A stretch of 64,000 nucleotides of DNA from B33-G16 sp964611035 (GTDB lineage: Bacteria > Desulfobacterota > DSM-4660 > Desulfatiglandales > B25-G16), in NCBI GenBank assembly GCA_964611035.1, contig CAZSWT010000006.1, forward strand, positions 25,725-89,724, in the 5' to 3' direction. Positions 25,051 to 33,387 of the stretch are shown piece after piece. A program made the translations under genes and the position numbers. Position 1 is the first letter of the stretch, and every line of letters begins with the position of its first letter. The notes under the pieces were generated by a model. The model did no database searches and was not told the origin of the DNA. It saw only the letters and a program-made list of their open reading frames with translations.

Positions 25051-26026
25051 CAGCCATCTCCTCCCTGATGTATCCAAAGTATTTGTCTACAATAGAGATC
25101 AATTTTTCTCTTCCATCTATCTCTGGAATAAGCCCCCTTAATAATCTTCTATTTGGAAGACCCTTTGTGTATAAAAGCAGTAAGCCTTTTATAATGCGTG
25201 CTGCCCTATCTTCTTTAAAATATTCTATGAGAAGCGAATAATGATCCATGATTAACTGATATCTTTCATCCAGGTTCGGGATTTTAAAACTTCCCTTATT
25301 TTGCATATCTAAGATCTGCTTGAAAATCCATGGATTAGTTAACGCTGCCCTACCAATCATAACACCATCACAGTTCGTTTCAGAGCGCATCTTTAAGGCT
25401 AAAGAAGGTCTTGTTATATCACCATTACCTATAACAGGAATTTTCACTGCCTTCTTTATCTTGGCAATTAAGGCCCAGTCAGCATTTCCATAAAATCCTT
25501 GACTGGCAAAGCGTGGATGAATGGTAATCCCATCAGCTCCACTGTCTTCAATTATACTCGCAATCTCAAGGGCATTCGCCTCTTCTGGTGACCAGCCAGC
25601 CCTGATCTTTACCGTCAATGGAAGGGAGCTACTTTTTCGCACAGCAGCGAGAATCTTCGCCACCCTCTTTGGCTCCCGCATCAGGGCTGCTCCTGATCCT
25701 GTCTTAATAACTTTTTTTACTGGACAACCCATGTTAATATCAACAATATCCAGTCCTTTTTCACCTACCATCTGCGCCGATATAGCCATTGTATCCGGCT
25801 CAAATCCAAATAACTGCGCAGCAACAGGTCTTTCAAAAGGATGACTTTCGAGATAGGCGTGGGTTTTTGCCTGCCCCCTGGAAAGACCAATAGCACTGAT
25901 CATCTCTGTAATAACAAGGCCGGCTCCCATTTTTTTAACAATAAGGCGAAATGGGAGGTTTGTTTTTCCTGACATGGGGGCCATTATAAGCCAGTTTTTC
26001 ATATGTAATGTGCCAATAGTTAACAT
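25040..26026 (-). CDS. dusB: tRNA-dihydrouridine synthase, DusB/NifR3 type
   Basis: 328 aa. FMN enzyme that reduces uridine to dihydrouridine in tRNA D-loops. The TIM-barrel motifs are clear: APMSGKTNLPFR near residue 16, DINMGCPVKKVIKTGSGAALM with the catalytic Cys (about 97-117), VKIRAGW, and DGVMIGRAAL. ATG 26026 gives the expected MLTIG start. It heads the minus-strand dusB / ispH-UbiA / GT2 operon and is divergent from the macrodomain gene. Confidence 0.94.
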   Translation of the reverse strand: MLTIGTLHMKNWLIMAPMSGKTNLPFRLIVKKMGAGLVITEMISAIGLSRGQAKTHAYLESHPFERPVAAQLFGFEPDTMAISAQMVGEKGLDIVDINMGCPVKKVIKTGSGAALMREPKRVAKILAAVRKSSSLPLTVKIRAGWSPEEANALEIASIIEDSGADGITIHPRFASQGFYGNADWALIAKIKKAVKIPVIGNGDITRPSLALKMRSETNCDGVMIGRAALTNPWIFKQILDMQNKGSFKIPNLDERYQLIMDHYSLLIEYFKEDRAARIIKGLLLLYTKGLPNRRLLRGLIPEIDGREKLISIVDKYFGYIREEMAGEG

Positions 26027-26149
26027 AATTTTATTCTAAATGAATCCGCCTTCCATTACAATCTAATAAAAGATCTGTCTTCTTCCTCTTGACTTCAAAA
26101 GGGCTTTCAAATATTTCTATCTAAAAGATCCTAAAACTGGAGGAAATAG

Positions 26150-26680
26150 ATGGAAAAAGATTTAAAGGATAAAATAGAGATCGTTCAGGGAGATATTACA
26201 AAGATGGAGGTAGACGCCATTGTAAATGCTGCTAATACTTCGCTTTTAGGTGGTGGAGGTGTTGATGGGGCGATACACAGGGCAGCCGGTCCTGAACTTC
26301 TTGCTGAAACGAGAACGATAGGTGGTTGCCCAACTGGTGAGGCCCGTGTAACAAAGGGGTATCGGTTGCCAGCCAAATGGGTTATCCATACAGTCGGTCC
26401 GATCTGGTCCGGTGGCTATGGAGAGGAGGATGAGTTGTTGGCTAACTGCTATATGCATTCCTATAAAGCAGCATTAGAGTTAGGTGCAGTAACGCTTGCT
26501 TTTCCATCCATAAGTACCGGTGCCTACAGATTTCCCCTGAAAAGAGCAGTAAATATTGCCTTAAGAGAAACTAAATTCTTCCTTCAACACAACCAATCCA
26601 TTAAAAAAGTTACCTTTGTCTGTTTTGGTGGTGACGTGTATAAAAAATATCACGAACTGTTTGAAGAGATCTTTGAGTAA
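26150..26680 (+). CDS. Macrodomain protein (ADP-ribose / O-acetyl-ADP-ribose hydrolase, YmdB-like)
   Basis: 176 aa, a single macrodomain. The ADP-ribose pocket motifs are VNAANTSLLGGGGVDGAIHRAAG (positions about 24-46) and SISTGAYRFPLKRA near 117. It removes ADP-ribose or O-acetyl groups by family analogy, with the NAAN asparagines and GGGGVD aspartate as catalytic residues. AGGAAATAG precedes the ATG. It stands alone; no ADP-ribosyltransferase partner is adjacent. Confidence 0.92.
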   Translation: MEKDLKDKIEIVQGDITKMEVDAIVNAANTSLLGGGGVDGAIHRAAGPELLAETRTIGGCPTGEARVTKGYRLPAKWVIHTVGPIWSGGYGEEDELLANCYMHSYKAALELGAVTLAFPSISTGAYRFPLKRAVNIALRETKFFLQHNQSIKKVTFVCFGGDVYKKYHELFEEIFE

Positions 26681-26709
26681 CGAGCCGTAAAGCTTTGTGT
26701 GTGCAGCAT

Positions 26710-26799
26710 AATTAACAAATCGGAATTTTCAACTCTTCCCAATGTGGGCAACCCTATGCACTGGATCTGCATCAAAGTCTGCCCCTTTGGGCGTTAAGG
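26710..26799. other. Structured palindromic segment, possibly a degenerate attC
   Basis: A long imperfect hairpin: CCCAA pairs TTGGG, TGGGCA pairs TGCCCC, ATGCA pairs TGCAT (26738-26791). It is bounded by AATTAAC (26710-26716) and GTTAAGG (26793-26799), reminiscent of attC R boxes but off consensus. It could instead be a terminator or structured RNA after the macrodomain gene. Confidence 0.35.
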
Positions 26800-26905
26800 C
26801 CTTTATTTTATTGCTATATTTCGCCTTTTATATTAGAGATACCTACCAATCATAAGTATCAGCTCAATATTTAGGGGAAGCAGAGCGGCTTCAGCAACCA
26901 GCCAC

Positions 26906-27075
26906 GGGGCAGGAGGGCTTTTCTTCCTATCCGAGCCTCCCGGGCTGGTCTTTTCAGTGATTTATCTGCGGGGGATTCCTACCCTCTTCCCGCTTCCGGC
27001 GGGATTTCCCCCACTGATAAGTCACGAAAAGACGGCGCCCTCCCGACAGTCGCGTCAGAAAAACCCTCCTGCCCC
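26906..27075. repeat. Nested inverted-repeat element, copy 3
   Basis: Outer arms 26906-26925 and 27056-27075 (GGGGCAGGAGGG / CCCTCCTGCCCC) are almost perfectly complementary. Inside are the shared core GGGCTGGTCTTTTCAGTGAT (26942-26961) and further small palindromes. It ends 30 bp before the cysteine synthase fusion start, so it lies in that gene's leader. It is the largest of three copies. Confidence 0.65.
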
Positions 27076-27105
27076 TTTTTATTGAGCTATTACAATCATA
27101 ACCTT

Positions 27106-29406
27106 ATGTCAGGCCAAAAAATAGTGACCAAGAAATATAATAACATTTTAGATACGATTGGAAATACACCTATCGTTCCTATAAAAAATCTTAACAAAAA
27201 AGATAAGGTCAAGATATTTGCCAAACTTGAGTCATTCAATCCCGGGGGATCGATTAAAGATAGGATAGCCTTGTCCATGATAGAGGAGGCAGAGAGAAAC
27301 GGTCAATTAACCAAGGATAAAATAATTGTAGAGGCAACAAGTGGTAATACAGGAATAGGCCTCGCGCTTGTTGCTGCTATTAAGGGTTACAGCCTTGTGC
27401 TCACCATGTCCGATTCAGTTAGCGATGAAAGAAGAAAGATACTGAAGGCATTGGGTGCGGATCTTCATTTTACCCCATCCCGCCTCGGCACTGATGGTGC
27501 TATTGAAGAGGCATATAGTCTTTTCAGAAAAGAGCCAGGCAAATACTGGCTTGCAGATCAATTTAACAATGAAAGTAACTGGATGGCCCATTACAACGGA
27601 ACTGCTGTCGAGATTTGGGAACAGACTGGTGGAAAAGTTACCATGGCAGTAGCTGCCATGGGTACTACAGGCACAGCAATGGGCCTTTCTAAGAGATTGA
27701 AGGGATATAATCCAAGAATCGAGATAATCGGAGTTGAGCCCTATCTGGGACATAATATCCAGGGAATGAAAAATATGAAGGAATCCTATCGGCCTGAAAT
27801 ATTTAATAAAGATCTTCTGGATCGCATTGTCCATATTGAAGATGAAGAGGCCTTCCAGATGACAAGGAGGCTTGCCAAAGAAGATGGCATGTTTGTTGGT
27901 ATGAGTTCAGGTGCAGCCATAGCCGCTACTCTTAAGGTAGCGCAAGAGATAAAAGAGGGTGTCCTTGTAGTTATCTTTCCAGATGGCGGTGAACGATACC
28001 TGAGCACCAATCTATTTATGGACAAAAAAAAGACTGACATCAAATTCTATAATACATTGAGCAGGCAAAAAGATGTCTTCATCCCCATAAAAGAAAATGA
28101 GGTCTCTATCTATTCCTGCGGACCCACAGTATCAAAATTAATTGATCTTGCTAATTGCAGGAGATATGTCGTCGCTGACCTTATGAGACGTTACCTTGAG
28201 TTTAAGGGTTTTGCTGTAACACATATAATAAATATTACCGACCTGGATGATAAAACCATCCAGGGAGCAGAGGCAGCGGGTGAAGAAGTAACTACGTTCA
28301 CCCAAAAATATTATCAGGAATTCCTTAAAGATATGGACAGTCTTAATATCAAACGGGCAACCAATTACCCCTTGGCCAGCGAACATGTTGAAGAAATGAT
28401 AGATATTACTCAAAAACTTTTAGAAAAAGGTTTTGCCTATGAAAGATTACGCTCTGTTTACTTCGACATCTCCCGTTTTAGGGATTATGGTAAACTTTCA
28501 AGGGTAGATTTAAACAAAATCAGGGTCGGCAAAACAGTTGACCTTGATAGCTACGAAAAAGATAACCCAAGAGATTTTACCCTGCTTAAGAGATCAACAT
28601 TGAATGAACTTAAAAGAGGGATATTCTTTTCTACCAGATGGGGAAACGTTCGACCCAGCTGGCACATAGAATGCGCTGCTATGGCTATGAAATATCTTGG
28701 CGAAACCTATGATATTCATACTGGTAGTACCGACATGATCTTTCCACATCACGAAAACAATATAGCTATCTTAGAATCCCTTACTGGTAAACAAATAGTT
28801 AGCCACTGGATTCATAATGAATTGGTAAAAGAAAAAACTATCACCCTTAGAGATGCACTAAATAAAGGCTATACTGGAAGGGAAATCAGATACTGGCTTA
28901 TTACTATGCATTACAGAAAAGCTATTGATTTTTCATGGTCAAAGCTAGCTATAGCAAAAAATACCGTCTCCCGTTTAGATAGATTCGTCCATAAACTCCG
29001 CTCCTGCCAAAAAGACCTGGTTAATAGCGAAATCGATCAATTGATCTATGATCTTAGACATACATTTATAGAGGCAATGGATGATGATCTTAATATTGCA
29101 CCTGCCCTGGCTGCGCTTTTTGAATTTATGCATCATATCAATCGTATAATGGATTCCAAAGGCTTAGACCCATCTGATCGAGATAAGATTGAAGCTATTC
29201 TATCCAAGCTTAACTCAGTGCTTATGGTAATGGATCTTGCAGAGCCAGAAGCTTCTAAACAAATAGAGAACTTAATAAAAGAAAGGACCGATGCTCGGCA
29301 AAAAAAGGATTGGGCAAAGGCTGATAAGATAAGGAATGAACTAAAGAAATTGGGAGTTGAGATTATGGACACCAAAGATGGAACAAGGTGGAGAAAGATT
29401 ACATGA
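27106..29406 (+). CDS. Cysteine synthase fused to a CysRS-like domain lacking HIGH and KMSKS
   Basis: 766 aa from ATG 27106 (TTG 27082 possible; neither has a clear ribosome binding site). Residues 1 to about 310 are a PLP cysteine synthase: K51 in GGSIKDR, SGNTGIG, GTTGTAMG loop. Residues about 312-766 align end to end with cysteinyl-tRNA synthetase. However, the HIGH position reads DLAN (347-350), the KMSKS loop is deleted by about ten residues (HNELVKEKTITLRD, from H570), and of the zinc ligands C338, C523 and H548 remain while the fourth (Glu238 in E. coli) is N552. Canonical aminoacylation is therefore unlikely; a cysteine-sensing or other role is inferred. Confidence 0.88.
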   Translation: MSGQKIVTKKYNNILDTIGNTPIVPIKNLNKKDKVKIFAKLESFNPGGSIKDRIALSMIEEAERNGQLTKDKIIVEATSGNTGIGLALVAAIKGYSLVLTMSDSVSDERRKILKALGADLHFTPSRLGTDGAIEEAYSLFRKEPGKYWLADQFNNESNWMAHYNGTAVEIWEQTGGKVTMAVAAMGTTGTAMGLSKRLKGYNPRIEIIGVEPYLGHNIQGMKNMKESYRPEIFNKDLLDRIVHIEDEEAFQMTRRLAKEDGMFVGMSSGAAIAATLKVAQEIKEGVLVVIFPDGGERYLSTNLFMDKKKTDIKFYNTLSRQKDVFIPIKENEVSIYSCGPTVSKLIDLANCRRYVVADLMRRYLEFKGFAVTHIINITDLDDKTIQGAEAAGEEVTTFTQKYYQEFLKDMDSLNIKRATNYPLASEHVEEMIDITQKLLEKGFAYERLRSVYFDISRFRDYGKLSRVDLNKIRVGKTVDLDSYEKDNPRDFTLLKRSTLNELKRGIFFSTRWGNVRPSWHIECAAMAMKYLGETYDIHTGSTDMIFPHHENNIAILESLTGKQIVSHWIHNELVKEKTITLRDALNKGYTGREIRYWLITMHYRKAIDFSWSKLAIAKNTVSRLDRFVHKLRSCQKDLVNSEIDQLIYDLRHTFIEAMDDDLNIAPALAALFEFMHHINRIMDSKGLDPSDRDKIEAILSKLNSVLMVMDLAEPEASKQIENLIKERTDARQKKDWAKADKIRNELKKLGVEIMDTKDGTRWRKIT

Positions 29407-29434
29407 ATACCTTAGATGAGAAAATGATATCTTG

Positions 29435-29527
29435 TGGCGGAGAGAGAGGGATTCGAACCCTCGGTAGAGCTTTCGCCCCACACTCGCTTAGCAGGCGAGC
29501 GCCTTCAGCCGACTCGGCCATCTCTCC
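29435..29527 (-). tRNA. tRNA-Ser (GCT)
   Basis: A 93-nt class II tRNA on the minus strand: acceptor GGAGAGA/TCTCTCC, anticodon loop CTGCTAA (anticodon GCT, codons AGC/AGU), a long variable arm, T loop GGTTCGAATCC, and an encoded CCA. Confidence 0.97.
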
Positions 29528-29632
29528 GCGAATCCACTTATGTAGATTACAATTTGCTAATAGCTTCTAGCTTATGGCAATATATTAGCACAAAACCTTT
29601 CTGCTAAAAGCTAATTGTTATCAGCCACTGGT

Positions 29633-29666
29633 GAACTTTGATCCCGATTTATCGGGATTAAAGTTC
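29633..29666. repeat. 16-bp inverted repeat between the two tRNA-Ser genes
   Basis: GAACTTTGATCCCGAT is followed after 2 nt by ATCGGGATTAAAGTTC, nearly perfectly complementary. It lies just beyond the 3' end of the tRNA-Ser(TGA) gene and may act as a processing or termination hairpin. Confidence 0.5.
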
Positions 29667-29668
29667 CT

Positions 29669-29758
29669 GGCGGAGGGAGTAGGATTCGAACCCACGGTCC
29701 ACCTTAAGCAGACAACGGTTTTCAAGACCGCCTCCTTAAACCACTCGGACATCCCTCC
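29669..29758 (-). tRNA. tRNA-Ser (TGA)
   Basis: A 90-nt class II tRNA on the minus strand: acceptor GGAGGGA/TCCCTCC, anticodon loop CTTGAAA (anticodon TGA, codons UCN), long variable arm, T loop GGTTCGAATCC and encoded CCA. Confidence 0.97.
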
Positions 29759-29850
29759 ATTGTCTATGTGTATAGCATACTATCAAAACACCGTCAAAAT
29801 TTTTCCTACCCACCCCAATCTCTCTGATAAATAAGACCAAATTCTATCTT

Positions 29851-29904
29851 TTATGTAATAAAACTTAACATTCGCTTGACAAATTATCTTACATAATATA
29901 TATT
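29851..29904 (+). promoter_or_regulatory. Promoter and candidate operator of the toxin-antitoxin operon
   Basis: TTGACA at 29876-29881 and TATATT at 29899-29904 with 17-bp spacing. The inverted half-sites TTATGTAA (29851-29858) and TTACATAA (29889-29896) flank the -35, a plausible autoregulatory operator for the antitoxin's helix-turn-helix. The operator role is inferred. Confidence 0.55.
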
Positions 29905-29937
29905 CTTTACACAAAGATATTTTATCAGGAGAAGATG

Positions 29938-30717
29938 ATGATTAAGATTGGTTATAGGATAAAGAAATTAAGAGAACAATTGGGAATGAACCAGCAAAGA
30001 CTTGCGAATCTATTAGGAGTTGCCCGCCCTACTATATCCCAAATCGAGAATGGAGAAAGAAAAGTTTCTGCTGATGAATTGATAAAACTATCTGAAATAT
30101 TTAATCTTTCTGTAGAGAGTTTACTAAATTTGAAAAAAGAACCAAAGGTTGTTTTAAGTGAAAACAAAAAAAGAAAAGGGCAGAAGTCTCAAATTAGAAT
30201 CAATGTTCCCCAAAAGAATTTAGAAAAATTCAAAGAGACCTTTCTTTATATTCTTAATAAGATTGGCTCAAAATCGAATATTGGAGAGACTGTAATTTAT
30301 AAGCTTCTCTACTTTATTGACTTCAATTTCTATGAAAAATATGAGGAGCAGTTAATCGGTGCCACTTATATCAAAAATCGTTATGGACCAACTCCTATAG
30401 AATTCAAAAAGATAACTGACAAAATGATCAAGGAAGAGGAAATCGAAAAGGTTGAAAGCAAGTATTTTGAATACCCCCAGACAAAGTACTTACCTTTGAA
30501 AAAAGCGGATCTCTCTAAATTAAAGGCCAATGAGATTGAGGTAATTGACGATGTTTTAAACAGGCTTTCTGATATGACTGCCTCTCAAATCAGTGGATAT
30601 TCTCATAACGATGTTCCATGGTTAACAACAGCGGATGGAGAAGCAATTGAATATGAGTCTGCTTTTTACAGAACACCTCCCTATTCGGTAAGAGAATACG
30701 ATGAAGATATTCCATGA
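29938..30717 (+). CDS. Antitoxin with XRE helix-turn-helix and Panacea (DUF4065) domain
   Basis: 259 aa. An N-terminal XRE HTH (residues about 7-60: LREQLGMNQQRLANLLGVARPTISQIENGER) is joined by a Lys-rich linker to a C-terminal Panacea/SocA-like domain (about 95-259: VIYKLLYFIDFNFYEKY, GPTPIEF, DVPWLTT). Panacea antitoxins neutralise many unrelated toxins by direct binding, and HTH-bearing forms repress their own operon. I chose the second ATG because AGGAG is better spaced. It overlaps the toxin gene by 17 bp. Together they form a PanAT-type module. Confidence 0.9.
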   Translation: MIKIGYRIKKLREQLGMNQQRLANLLGVARPTISQIENGERKVSADELIKLSEIFNLSVESLLNLKKEPKVVLSENKKRKGQKSQIRINVPQKNLEKFKETFLYILNKIGSKSNIGETVIYKLLYFIDFNFYEKYEEQLIGATYIKNRYGPTPIEFKKITDKMIKEEEIEKVESKYFEYPQTKYLPLKKADLSKLKANEIEVIDDVLNRLSDMTASQISGYSHNDVPWLTTADGEAIEYESAFYRTPPYSVREYDEDIP

Positions 30718-31072
30718 GGTTTCCAGTCTTCCTGAATTTGAAAAGGATATAAAAAAGCTTCTCAAGAGATTTAAAACACTTGAAGATGATCTAGAAATCT
30801 TTATTAAAAACGAGTTGAATCTCTATCATAAACTAAAAATAGATAATAAGGGGGTTTTTCAAGTTCCGGGTTTAAAGATTGAAATCCCTAAAATCTACAA
30901 AGCCAAAAAGTTTGCATGTCGCTCCCTTAAAGGCAAGGGAGTCCAATCTGGTATCAGGGTAATTTACGCCTATTTTGAGGAACAGGATAGTATTGAGTTA
31001 ATTGAAATCTATTATAAAGGCGATAAGGAAAATGAAGATAGGGAGAGGATATTAAAATATTACGCCTGCTGA
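30701..31072 (+). CDS. RelE/ParE-like toxin of the Panacea toxin-antitoxin pair
   Basis: 123 aa, basic. Small alpha/beta protein with an N-terminal Lys-rich helix pair and a C-terminal strand segment (GVQSGIRVIYAYFEEQDSIELIEIYYKG) as in RelE-superfamily ribonucleases. The ending KGDKENEDRERILKYY is also typical. Target presumably mRNA on ribosomes or free RNA. Translationally coupled to the antitoxin by a 17-bp overlap. The RelE fold is inferred from the strand pattern; catalytic residues are not assigned. Confidence 0.82.
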   Translation: MKIFHEVSSLPEFEKDIKKLLKRFKTLEDDLEIFIKNELNLYHKLKIDNKGVFQVPGLKIEIPKIYKAKKFACRSLKGKGVQSGIRVIYAYFEEQDSIELIEIYYKGDKENEDRERILKYYAC

Positions 31073-31249
31073 CCAAAAGAGACAGAAAGCCGTATTTGCC
31101 GATACATAATTCTCACTACGAAATTTATAACTATTTCATTTTCCTATTGATTTTTGGTATCTTGTTTTAGCGAGATGTAAAATACTATGCCTTTTAGAGC
31201 GTATAATATTAATGTTAGGCTGGTTATCAACTTATGAATAAGGGATCTT

Positions 31250-31369
31250 GTGTTGAAAAAAGAAAAGGCAAAACACTGTGGTCAGTGCTACACTCTTGAC
31301 AAAATGAAAATTGGTTGTCAAATATGTAGCCTTGATTCAATCTTTCCAGTTCATTTTATGAAGACATAA
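31250..31369 (+). CDS. Small putative zinc-ribbon protein
   Basis: 39 aa from GTG 31250 (TTG 31253 also possible) with AAGGGA about 5 bp upstream. It has two CxxC pairs (CGQC and CQIC, residues about 10-13 and 24-27), consistent with one zinc ribbon. It ends 10 bp before the next ORF, whose AAGGAG ribosome-binding sequence overlaps its stop. Too short for family assignment; reality of the gene is moderately supported. Confidence 0.4.
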   Translation: MLKKEKAKHCGQCYTLDKMKIGCQICSLDSIFPVHFMKT

Positions 31370-31379
31370 GGAGTTAATC

Positions 31380-31904
31380 ATGAATAGTTATCACCGTATT
31401 GCCCTTATCTTGGGTGTGGTTATGGTATTTACTTTAATAAAATCGGATGCTTTTTTGCTCGCATATGATCATGAAATGTCCCGTTTAGCACTTCGTGATC
31501 TACAAGGGGTTTATGTGCTGGTAGGTAAGTTAAACCCTGAGATCGAAAGAGAAGGCTTAACTACACACCAAATACAGACAGACGTGGAGTTAAGGCTTCG
31601 GATGGCGGGGATTAAGGTACTATCTCATGAGGAAATTTTGAAGATGGCAGGTGTGCCTTTTCTTCGTATAAGCGCCCACGTTGTAGAGCGCAAAATCGTA
31701 AAGTCTTACATTTACAATACCCATGTTGAACTTTGTCAAGATGTGTATCTGGTGCGAAAGCCTGAAATCAAGATTGATGATGCTACTGCTTGGTCAAGCT
31801 CTCATTGGCTTGGTTTGACTTCCGACTTGGACCAGATTCGAGCGAGGGTAAGAGACCAAGTAGACTTTTTTATCAATGCCTACTTATCTGTAAACCCGAA
31901 ATAA
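31380..31904 (+). CDS. Putative exported protein of unknown function
   Basis: 174 aa. A hydrophobic N-terminus (residues about 5-28) looks like a signal peptide or anchor. The mature part has alternating strands and helices (LRDLQGVYVLVGKLNPEIEREG, LRLRMAGIKVL, FLRISAHVV) that resemble periplasmic two-layer folds, but I do not recognise a family. AAGGAG is well placed. The preceding GTTAGGC at 31214 and the attC-like site at 32780 suggest it may belong to an integron-type cassette. Confidence 0.65.
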   Translation: MNSYHRIALILGVVMVFTLIKSDAFLLAYDHEMSRLALRDLQGVYVLVGKLNPEIEREGLTTHQIQTDVELRLRMAGIKVLSHEEILKMAGVPFLRISAHVVERKIVKSYIYNTHVELCQDVYLVRKPEIKIDDATAWSSSHWLGLTSDLDQIRARVRDQVDFFINAYLSVNPK

Positions 31905-31956
31905 AGTACGAAAAGAAAGCCTAAGAAATACCCCTTAATCAATTTCCAATGGAATA

Positions 31957-32697
31957 ATGCCTACTAGTAGCCAAGTTCGAAGAGAGATTCGAGTTTTCAC
32001 AAAATTTGCTCCCAATTTCCCTCTCCCAATTGTTATGAATTCAATACAAAAAAGAAAGCCACCAGAACCTGACATTCTTTGTTGCCTTGAAGACGGAACA
32101 AAAATAGCCTTTGAATTGGTTGAAATAATTGATGAAGGTCTCGCCAGAAGAACTTTTAGCGCAATTAATCTCAAGTGTGTGTTTGACGACCATCTCGAGA
32201 ATCTTCCGGCCAATGTAAAAGCTCAATTCAACCAAAGATATGGAAATGCTTTGATTTGTATCGTCTTTAAAGATAAAATTTCAGCAACTAAGCGCAGGAA
32301 TTCAATACCAATAATCTTTGAATTTCTTTTAACCCTGGATAGTAAGAGTGAAGGCAAGTATACCCTTTCCTCTCATAATGTCTTGGGTAAAGCAGTTTGT
32401 TGGGTTAATATCTCAAGAGGGGGCTTTACTGGGCCATGCTTCGATGTCGAAGCTGTTGGGTCTTTTGCTGAGCCAGCTTACAATAGGATCAAAGATAAGT
32501 TTACAAAACAATACTGTCCAAGATCTATTGTCGAGCTACTAGCTTACTATGAATTACAGCCGGAGCTACCTAAAAACTACTGGTTGCCATCACTCAAATA
32601 TTTTTTAGAAGCAAACCTCAAAAATTCTATCTTCAATAGGGCTTGGGTTTATTCATTATCCCAAGATAAAATTCATTATGTTTATCCACCACATTAA
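31957..32697 (+). CDS. Hypothetical protein, possible nuclease-like N-terminus
   Basis: 246 aa, no membrane segment. The N-terminal stretch PEPDILCCLEDGTKIAFELVEI (about 36-57) has the spacing of a PD-(D/E)xK nuclease core, though the terminal Lys is replaced by Val, so activity is doubtful. The rest is unrecognised. It is followed 82 bp later by a convincing attC-like palindrome, suggesting a cassette gene. Confidence 0.6.
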   Translation: MPTSSQVRREIRVFTKFAPNFPLPIVMNSIQKRKPPEPDILCCLEDGTKIAFELVEIIDEGLARRTFSAINLKCVFDDHLENLPANVKAQFNQRYGNALICIVFKDKISATKRRNSIPIIFEFLLTLDSKSEGKYTLSSHNVLGKAVCWVNISRGGFTGPCFDVEAVGSFAEPAYNRIKDKFTKQYCPRSIVELLAYYELQPELPKNYWLPSLKYFLEANLKNSIFNRAWVYSLSQDKIHYVYPPH

Positions 32698-32779
32698 AAG
32701 ACCGAGAGAGTGTCATGCCTTAAATTTTAAAAATTAGGATTTGCTTACTGTATACATTTACGGCAAAAATTGGTAATTT

Positions 32780-32847
32780 GCCTAACCTGGCTCTACACCA
32801 GACTCGGGCCACTACACGGCCCTCAAAGGTGAGAGCCGCCGTTAGGT
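32780..32847. mobile_element. attC-like integron recombination site
   Basis: GCCTAAC (R'', RYYYAAC) and GTTAGGT (R', GTTRRRY) bound a 68-bp imperfect palindrome: GGCTCTACACC pairs GGTGAGAGCC and GGGCC pairs GGCCC. The 17 bp before R'' (TGGTAATTTGCCTAACC) are shared with the site at 57841. The complement of R'' (GTTAGGC) occurs exactly at 31214-31220, a plausible cassette start. Confidence 0.75.
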
Positions 32848-32946
32848 GGGGATGAAAGGATGAATAAACCAGCAATTCCATAGATGACTTAAAAAGGTAA
32901 GACCTTTTTTCTCAGAAAACAGAGGAAGATTACACTATGAGGTTAA

Positions 32947-33240
32947 ACAAGGGAATCGCCATCTCAAAAGTGGCGACATCCTAGAGGAAAACTCCGGGAA
33001 CTGGGGCCGAAGAGCCTAACAGATACTGAACTCCCGGCCATTTTGATTTCCTCAGGGATCAAAGGCAGGCCTGCTGAAAAGATTGCTGAAGAGATTCTCA
33101 CCAACTTCGGCTCATTTAAAGGAATGGCAAATCTACCTCTACACAAATTCCTTGAGATAAAAGGACTAGGCGATGTAAAAATCATAAGGATTGCTGCTGC
33201 CTTTGAGATTGCACAAAGAATAGTAAATCAAATAAATTAG
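32947..33240 (+). pseudogene. Orphan N-terminal (HhH) fragment of RadC/UPF0758
   Basis: An open frame with no clear start (upstream in-frame TAA at 32944; first ATG only at 33043). It reads RGKLRELGPKSLTDTELPAIL, then a helix-hairpin-helix ending IKGLGDVKIIRIAAAFEIAQR, the normal RadC N-terminus. It stops where the JAB/MPN metalloprotease domain should begin. Either a truncated gene or a stand-alone HhH protein. Confidence 0.6.
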
Positions 33241-33387
33241 TATGCATAAAAAATCAATTCTTACCTATCTGAAAGATATAATTATTATAATGTAGTTCTA
33301 TGTAAGGAAACAAAGCTGATGTGGGCAAAATTGGACATGGATTATCAAAAGATCCAATGTAATTGTATATGGTAGAAATAGCTGAAG

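Noticed and set aside
29388..29834. Two plus-strand ORFs over the tRNA-Ser genes (29388-29570 and 29631-29834)
   Set aside because: They are translations of the antisense of tRNA genes, a common annotation artefact.
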